Below, in pieces: positions 58,755 to 64,000 of a stretch of 64,000 nt of DNA. Under the pieces are notes generated by a model, which saw only the letters and a program-made list of their open reading frames with translations, made no database searches and was not told the DNA's origin. The DNA lies in NCBI GenBank assembly GCA_905221605.1, contig CAJNDS010001380.1, positions 584,001 to 648,000 on the forward strand. Direction: 5' to 3'. Made by a program: the position numbers and the translations under genes. Each line of letters starts with the position of its first letter. Within the stretch, counting starts at the first letter, position 1. The stretch is from Symbiodinium natans. Lineage: Eukaryota > Sar > Dinophyceae > Suessiales > Symbiodiniaceae.

Positions 58755-59112
58755 TGAGCCACTGGGAAAGGCCATTTAAAGAACATTGGGCAAGGCCACT
58801 AAAAAAAACATTGGGCAAGGTGATTGGGCAAGGTCGGTCGGGCCTAGCCCAATCTTTTACGACCTTGCGCCCAGTCTTTTTGCGACCTTGCGCGCCCAAT
58901 TCCTTTATGACCTTGCCTTTTCTTTCTATGACCTTTGCCCAACCTTTTCATGAACTTGGGCGGGGTCACCAAAAGGTTGGGCAAGGTCAAAAAAACCATT
59001 GGGCAAGGTCGTCAAGAGATTGGGCAAGGTCATAAAAGTCATTGGGCGAGATCATCAAAGAAATCATTCGGCAAGGTCATAAAAGACTGGAGAAGGTCAC
59101 AACAACATTGGG
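58755..59112. repeat. foldback satellite of TTGGGCAAGGTC units
   Basis: The left and right parts carry CATTGGGCAAGGTC(A/G) units at about 20-25-bp spacing on the + strand. The centre (58847-58945) carries the same unit inverted (GACCTTGC(C/G)CAA). The block can fold into a long stem. It ends at a CCCTAAA array. Confidence 0.85.
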
Positions 59113-59214
59113 CTAAACCCTAAACCCTAAACCCTAAACCCTAGACCCTAGACCCTAAACCCTAAACCCTAAACCCTAAACCCTAAACCCTAAACCCGAA
59201 ACCCTGAACCCTAG
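59113..59214. repeat. CCCTAAA array
   Basis: Fourteen units upstream of exon M5. Confidence 0.96.
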
Positions 59215-59259
59215 AAGGGGTGGGGATTTCGGGGCTTGAGTTTACAGACCCCGGCCCAG

Positions 59260-59287
59260 GCTCTGTTCCGCATGTGCTCGGCCCTCA
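59260..59287 (+). CDS. gene C exon M5 (NBD2 after Walker A)
   Basis: After CGGCCCAG, 28 nt read ALFRMCSAL to a GA donor (CTCA|GATGGC). Joins M4 as S-S-L-L-Q-A-L-F-R, typical of ABCC NBD2. A longer reading through the donor is possible. The next exon (G-x-I-x-I-D-G) was not found. Confidence 0.82.
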
Positions 59288-59323
59288 GATGGCCCGAAAT
59301 GGGCAGAGGAGCAGGAAGTTTAG

Positions 59324-59580
59324 GGTTGAGGGTTTAGGGTTTAGGGTTTAGGGTTTAGGGTTTAGGGTTTAGGGTTTAGGGTTTAGGGTTTAGGGTTTAG
59401 GGTTTAGGGTTTGGGGTTTAGGGTTTGGGGTTTAGGGTTTGGGGTTTAGGGTTTGGGGTTTAGGGTTTAGGGTTTAGGGTTTAGGGTTTGGGGTTTAGGG
59501 TTTGGGGTTTAGGGTTTGGGGTTTAGGGTTTGGGGTTTAGGGTTTAGGGTTTAGGGTTTAGGGTTTAGGGTTTAGGGTTC
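59324..59580. repeat. TTTAGGG array with alternating TTTGGGG units
   Basis: About 36 units. In two stretches (59408-59460, 59487-59540) TTTGGGG and TTTAGGG alternate, a 14-bp higher-order repeat. Confidence 0.97.
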
Positions 59581-59697
59581 CTAAACCCCAAACCCCAAAC
59601 CAAGACCTCAAACTCCTAGTTGCCTCAGCCCCTGAGCCCCATGAGCCCCATGAAGCGCTTCGACCAAGAATCCCTAAACCCGAAACCCGGTGGCAAA

Positions 59698-59749
59698 AAC
59701 CCTAAACCCTAAACCCTAAACCTTAAACCCTAAACCCTAAACCCTAGAC
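59698..59749. repeat. CCCTAAA array
   Basis: Seven units, right inner arm of the palindrome. Confidence 0.93.
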
Positions 59750-59877
59750 TTCCTGCTCCTCTGCCCATATGGAGGTTCTGGGATGCCCCGGGGCTTCCGT
59801 TTTCATTGTGTGGTGGAGGTGTTGGGACTCCTGGGATGGGCATTTAGGTTTAGGGTATGATGAGTGACCCTCCAGAG

Positions 59878-59970
59878 AGCCCTAAACCCTAAACCCTAAA
59901 CCCTAAACCCTAAACCCTAAACCCTAAACCCTAAACCCTAAACCCTAGACCCTAAACCCTAAACCCTAAA
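59878..59970. repeat. CCCTAAA array
   Basis: Thirteen units with one CCCTAGA. Confidence 0.96.
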
Positions 59971-60119
59971 AAAGGGTTAGGGTTCGCTTTTTGCTGGCTG
60001 CCGAAGCTTGGCGAAGCGCCCGAAGCATCTTGGAATTCCTGGAGCCCTGGAATTTCCAGTACCCCAAGGGCGCCGTGAACTCCACAACCCCATTGTGCCC
60101 GCAAAGTTGGTTGTCAAGC

Positions 60120-60335
60120 TGCACTGCATCCAATCAGCCAATCACCAATCGGCTGATTTGGGGTCTGCGGTCTTTTGAAGGGGCCAAAGGAAGGCCCAGA
60201 AGCCAAGAGTCACTATAGTGCAGAGGTGATACTTCGATTCCGGGTCAGTTGAGAAAAGGCCAAAAAGCAAGGAATCAGTGCAGTGCAGAAGTGATGGTCG
60301 CCGATCAGCTGATTGGCTGATTGGCTGTTTGCGGC
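60120..60335. repeat. imperfect inverted and direct repeat, CAATCAGCC arms
   Basis: CCAATCAGCCAATCACCAATCGGCTGATT (60128) is mirrored by CCGATCAGCTGATTGGCTGATTGGCTG (60300). Inside, AGTGCAG(A)AG(G)TGAT and GGGGCCAAAGGAAGGCC/AAAGGCCAAAAAGCAAGG occur twice. Confidence 0.75.
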
Positions 60336-60359
60336 CCACAAGTACGCGCACGGCACCTT

Positions 60360-60510
60360 CACCCCCCCTGAAAGCCAGCATCTCACCTTCCCCCCCCCCC
60401 CCCCCCTGAAAGCCACCACGCGGTTTGGGGTTTCCCTCCAACCCACCCCCCCGCCCCCACCCCCCCCCCCCCCCCACCCCACCCCACTACCCCCACCCCC
60501 CCAACAAAAC
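60360..60510. repeat. C-rich low-complexity tract
   Basis: Several runs of 8-18 C with single A interruptions. The Pro- and Gly-rich frames here are artefacts. Confidence 0.9.
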
Positions 60511-60639
60511 ACCAAAGTTTTATACCCCTGCCCACAGTTGTCACTGAGGCCCCATCGAGTCTGGCACGATCCACCTGTATGGCAAGGTACCGACCTCTTC
60601 TGGGGTGTACTCGGGCATGTGCATCTATTTTGCATCTTT

Positions 60640-60800
60640 GGGTATTTGTGTATGCTCATGTTTGTATGTAACAAATATCTCATGTTTGTTTTTGTTTTGT
60701 GTTTGTATGTTTGTGTGTTTGTGTGTTTCCATATGTGTTTCTCTTCTACATTTTTGGTACGGGTGGCTGGTTGTGTCTTTGCTTATGTGTGATGTTTGTA
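60640..60800. repeat. GTTTGTATGTTTGT-rich simple sequence
   Basis: T/G-rich simple repeats around TTTGTATGT and TGTTTGTGTG. Confidence 0.7.
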
Positions 60801-60927
60801 TATTTATGTGTTGGTATGTTATGTATGTTTAATCAACCATAAGTACGTTAGCTCCTGCCAACCCCCTCATTTGCACACACATGGTAGGCAGCTGCCGAAG
60901 ACAAGAATCAAGAACAAACATACATGC

Positions 60928-61055
60928 ACAGAAAGGCAAGCAAACAAGCGAACAAGCAAACAAACAAGCAAACAAGCAAACAAGCAAACACGCAAACAAG
61001 CAAAGAAGCAAACAAGCAGTCAGGTAAACAAGCCGGCAAGCAAGCAAGCAAGCAC
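60928..61055. repeat. AAACAAGC tandem
   Basis: About fifteen units of the 8-bp repeat AAACAAGC with 4-bp truncations, ending in CAAGCAAGC. Confidence 0.92.
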
Positions 61056-61405
61056 CCACACACACTCACATTTTCCCTATACCGATCTGGCTGGAAGGGT
61101 TTTCTTGGATGGTACTTGACACGATTCATCAACAAGGGTCAGTTCTTCTAAGGGTTTCGGAAATGAGGGGAGTTTACCGAGTATTGATGTAGGGGTCATA
61201 AAGGAATAAGCCCGTAAACCCTAAACCCGAAACCCTAAACCCGCATTCTCCTTGGGAAATTCTCGGAGTGTCCCCTGTCACGTAGCTATCTGACTGTACC
61301 ATCCACGCCCTCTTGGACAAAAAACGTGAAATGGGTTTAGGAGTTTAGGGTTTTTTCTGACTGTGAAAAACAGGGTTTCTCTGACTTGGCCGCCCAAAGC
61401 GGACG
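61056..61405. other. intron, unique sequence
   Basis: A short C-strand run at 61210-61242 and a piece resembling a family D end (GGGTTTCGGAAATGAGGGG at 61153). Confidence 0.4.
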
Positions 61406-61411
61406 TTCCAG

Positions 61412-61478
61412 GACGTGTCCGGCTTGGGCCTCCATACGCTGCGCAAGGCTCTGGCGATCATTCCCCAGGACCCTGTCG
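61412..61478 (+). CDS. gene C exon M6: NBD2 Q-loop
   Basis: After CGTTCCAG, 67 nt read DVSGLGLHTLRKALAIIPQD and PV to a GC donor (GTCG|GCTCTT). L-H-x-L-R-x-x-(L/I)-x-I-I-P-Q-(D/E)-P-V is the NBD2 Q-loop region. Confidence 0.94.
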
Positions 61479-61547
61479 GCTCTTTGGCTGCGACTCTGGG
61501 GAGTCTTTTCGGGAAATTCGGGTGTAAGGATTAGGGGCTGAGGGGTT

Positions 61548-61590
61548 AAGGTTTAGGGTTTAGGGTTTAGGGTTTAGGGTTTAGGGTTTG
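61548..61590. repeat. TTTAGGG array
   Basis: Six units downstream of M6. Confidence 0.93.
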
Positions 61591-61729
61591 ACCGGTAAGG
61601 CCTGCGTTCTGGCTATCCCTGCGAGCCCAGATTTGGGGTTCTATTCCCCTGTTTTTGCAAGCCCCCGTGTGCCTGCTGTCCCGGTCTTGTCATTGTGGTC
61701 AGCCCAATACTTTGACCAATCGAATTCGA

Positions 61730-62035
61730 AGAGAGTAGGGGAGAGAGCACGAGGAACAGAAAGAACGAGCAAAAGAAATACAGAAAGCAAGACATGAAGA
61801 AGAACGAAGAAACAGCGTGAGAAAGAAAGAAGTGCTCAATGAGTATGCCGAGTATGCATAACGAAAGAAAGGGATACATAAACAACGACACATAGAAAGG
61901 CATAAGGAAGGAAAGGCGTAGCTAACGAAAAAAGGCATACAGAAATAAAGACAGGCATCAATCAAACTCACGCAGATAACGAAAACACAGGCAGAAATGC
62001 ACAAAGACATAGCTAAACCATACTTGTACATATAA
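61730..62035. other. purine-rich intron tract
   Basis: AGAAAG/GAAAGAA-rich sequence without clear periodicity, leading into the 8-bp tandem at 62036. Confidence 0.5.
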
Positions 62036-62120
62036 GTATGACTGTATGAATGTATGAATGTATGAATGTATGAATGTATGAATGTATGAATGTATGAATG
62101 TATGAATGTATGAATGTATG
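62036..62120. repeat. (TGAATGTA)n 8-bp tandem
   Basis: Ten nearly perfect units of GTATGAAT. Confidence 0.96.
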
Positions 62121-62192
62121 TTGGCATGTGTGTTCACATTTGAGAGCGCTCCGGTTGGACCGCTGGAAAGACGCTCTGGGGCTTGTGATGTG

Positions 62193-62308
62193 AGGTTTAG
62201 GGTTAGGGTTTAGGGTTTAGGGTTTAGGGTTTAGGGTTTAGGGTTTAGGGTTTAGGGTTTAGGGTTTAGGGTTTAGGGTTTAGGGTTTAGGGTTTAGGGT
62301 TAGGGTTT
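62193..62308. repeat. TTTAGGG array
   Basis: Sixteen units, essentially perfect. Confidence 0.98.
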
Positions 62309-62700
62309 CATGATAGTGCCTGAATACTTGTTTCTTCTTTTGACGTCGGCTGAACTACAGTTTGGCATATCATGCAGATCCACCAGCTTCGGTGGAATGG
62401 CTGTAGACACGATAGCCATGCCCCCTGTGATACGAGTTCTGAATATCTTGGTACACTCTCTTCGGAACAGATATTGTGCACACACACACACCTAAACCCT
62501 TAAGCGCCTGAAAGCTATTGTCTCTCGCTGCACAATTTGTACTTCTCCTGCACGCGTGCCAGCTAGCTGTGTAGCCCTGTCCCGAGTCATCACGTAGCAT
62601 CGCCGTGCGTCTGCGTCGTTGTTCACGCACTGCATACGGCCGCAGAGCACGAGGGAGGGAGTAAGTGCCTGGGAAACTGGCATCCTGAGCCCCTACACGA
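62309..62700. other. intron, unique sequence with CA repeat
   Basis: Short CACACACA at 62478-62490. Overlapping frames on both strands are unsupported. Confidence 0.4.
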
Positions 62701-62729
62701 AGGGCCCCCCCCCCACCCCGCCAGCCGAG

Positions 62730-62833
62730 GTTTCACCGGGACCGTCCGTTTCAACCTCGATCCCTTCATGCAGAACGATGACACACGAATCTGGGGAGAG
62801 CTGGAGAAGGTACAGTTGAAGGCACACTTTGAG
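62730..62833 (+). CDS. gene C exon M7 (NBD2, G-T-(V/I)-R-x-N-L-D-P)
   Basis: After CAGCCGAG, 104 nt read FTGTVRFNLDPFMQNDDTRI and WGELEKVQLKAHFE to a GC donor (TTTGAG|GCGGGC). F-(S/T)-G-T-V-R-x-N-L-D-P-F...I-W-x-x-L-E-x-V-x-L-K is highly specific to ABCC NBD2. Signature and Walker B exons should follow but were not seen before the window ends. Confidence 0.95.
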
Positions 62834-62848
62834 GCGGGCGGCGAAGCC

Positions 62849-62876
62849 CTACTTGAAGGTACTGTAAGACAATGTC
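62849..62876. mobile_element. family A remnant
   Basis: TACTTGAAGGTACTGTAAGAC resembles the family A left end with an internal deletion. No right end. Confidence 0.4.
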
Positions 62877-62879
62877 AAT

Positions 62880-63470
62880 CAGGGTGCGGCCAGTTCAGGC
62901 GGCTTGCATGTGTAGGAATACAGCCCAATGAGAATACAGCCCAATGAGAACCATAGTAAGTCCGTTGCAATCCATACCGTTTGATTGGGTCCCGGGCTCT
63001 CCTGGTCTTTTTTTTGTTTTTTACATTTAGGGTGTCTAACAAGTAGGCCACGCGCTTTCGACGGTGATACTTCGTTCATGCTTTTGTCAGACCCTGAAGA
63101 TCTGTACAGGGCTTCTCCACGCGACTGTGCTGCCAAGCCCGAAGTTTTCAACGACTGTGACACGGGGGCCCAATTCTAAAACTAAGCGGCTTACACGCAG
63201 AAACCCAGGCTGTAGGGCTCTTATGGGTTTCTTGACCCTTACAGTGAGCCCCAATAAAGTTGGAACATGGGTTAAGGACGACTCGTGCTGGGATTCCCGT
63301 TAGTATACCTTTTCGGGGTATGGGGATAAGGATCTTCCGACTTTTTAGAGTTTACTGTAGCCCAGAACAAGCCTAAGTCGCGAAGCCCGTGCCCCACGCG
63401 TCGTCATCCCAGCGCCCCCCCCCCCCCCCCCCGCAGGCGGAAGTCTTTGTTTTGTTTTTTCAGGGTTTAG
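62880..63470. other. intron, unique sequence
   Basis: Frames of 60-95 codons on both strands without recognised motif. A 10-bp duplication CAGCCCAATGAGAATA at 62922/62938 and a C15 run at 63415. Confidence 0.4.
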
Positions 63471-63575
63471 GGGGATGAGGGGTTTAGGGGGATGAGGGGC
63501 TTTAGGGGTAAAAGGGGTTTAGGGCGTTTAGGGGGTTTTGGGGTTTAGGGGTGTAGGGTTTAGGGTTTAGGGTTT
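63470..63575. repeat. degenerate GGTTTAGGGGGATGAG / TTTAGGG repeat
   Basis: Two copies of GGGTTTAGGGGGATGAGGGG, then TTTAGGGGG variants and perfect TTTAGGG units. Confidence 0.85.
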
Positions 63576-64000
63576 AGGCGGGGGAGCCCATCCAGAGCCC
63601 CTACAACCTGGCACTCCGTACGGCGTAGGCTTTCTTGCAGGGCTTTTCGGGCACAGGCGGGATTTCGGTATTCTGCAGCCTCCCTCTGCTCTTAGAATCC
63701 CCAACTCCAACTAAGCCGCCGCACCCTAAACCCTGAATCCTAAATCTTATACCCTAAACCCCAAAAAAACCTTAAACCCCAAAACGCCGTAAATCCCCAA
63801 AACCCTAAACCTCAAAGACCCTTAATTCCCAGCACCACGCCCTAAATCATGCCCGTGCGTGAGAGTCGAAACCCTAAACACGATACCTCCCAATCTTCGG
63901 TTTAGGGTTTAGTGGTTTAGAGGTTTAGGGTTCATAGGGTTTAGAGTTTAAGTTTAGAGGGTTTAGGGTTCAGAGGTTTAAGGGTGTTTAGGAGAGGTTT
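63576..64000. other. end of window, intron-like
   Basis: A unique GC-rich piece (63576-63710) lies between G-strand and C-strand units but gives no recognisable ABC sequence. The last 280 bp are diverged telomere-type units of both strands. Confidence 0.4.

Larger units (their letters stand above)
59299..59770. repeat. large palindrome: 20-bp arms around inverted telomere arrays
   Basis: GGGCAGAGGAGCAGGAAGT at 59299 is matched in reverse complement (ACTTCCTGCTCCTCTGCCC) at 59750. Between them lie a TTTAGGG array, about 120 bp of unique sequence and a CCCTAAA array. Confidence 0.85.

Noticed and set aside
60213-60792. Gly-rich and Pro-rich frames
   Set aside because: Translations of the C-rich tract at 60360-60510.
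60829-61135. Leu/Cys/Ala-rich minus frames and Lys/Gln/Asn plus frames
   Set aside because: Translations of the AAACAAGC tandem.

Overview
The window looks like nuclear DNA of a dinoflagellate, most likely a Symbiodiniaceae-type alga. The evidence is: (1) telomere-type TTTAGGG/CCCTAAA repeats scattered through the whole 64 kb; (2) very short exons separated by introns of about 0.3 to 2 kb; (3) introns whose 5' dinucleotide is mostly GC or GA, less often GT, with AG (often AG|G) at the 3' end; (4) every recognisable exon on the + strand. No bacterial-style genes, rRNA, tRNA or CRISPR were seen. Long open frames are mostly artefacts of repeats. The real coding signal lies in 30 to 115 nt exons, which I read by eye, so many ends are tentative.

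Layout. 0.2-14.8 kb: about eleven short exon candidates. Two adjoining ones (9264-9312 and 9973-10011) form a WSC-like domain core, and one (11029-11080) carries a GCTDPSAL motif. This suggests a secreted or surface protein (gene A). 15.6-24.7 kb: eight mini-exons, mostly 30-48 nt and in phase 0, encode Glu/Ala/Lys/Arg-rich coiled-coil segments. Two exons with ankyrin-like sequence follow (gene B). 25.2-62.8 kb and beyond: some 30 exons encode an ABCC/MRP-type ABC transporter in the order NBD1, linker, TMD2, NBD2 (gene C). NBD1 has Walker A, Q-loop, LSGGQ signature, Walker B, D-loop and H-loop. NBD2 runs out of the window before its signature. No first transmembrane domain was found upstream.

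Organisation. Nearly every exon sits between a C-rich CCCTAAA array just upstream (acceptor side) and a G-rich TTTAGGG array just downstream (donor side). Most introns are therefore potential telomere-repeat stems that would bring the two splice sites together. Several families of short terminal-inverted-repeat (MITE-like) elements, a 2.1 kb composite repeat element with G/C hairpins (25.4-27.6 kb), local tandem duplications and assorted satellites fill the rest. A few segments free of telomere repeats carry longer frames: 3.9-4.4, 10.3-10.6, 22.2-22.6, 35.0-36.5, 40.5-41.8, 52.3-52.8 and 53.2-53.6 kb. The one at 36.0-36.5 kb looks like a GIY-YIG/T5orf172-type domain broken by a single TAG.

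Limits: species, exact exon ends, expression, and whether genes A, B and C are separate cannot be settled from this sequence alone.
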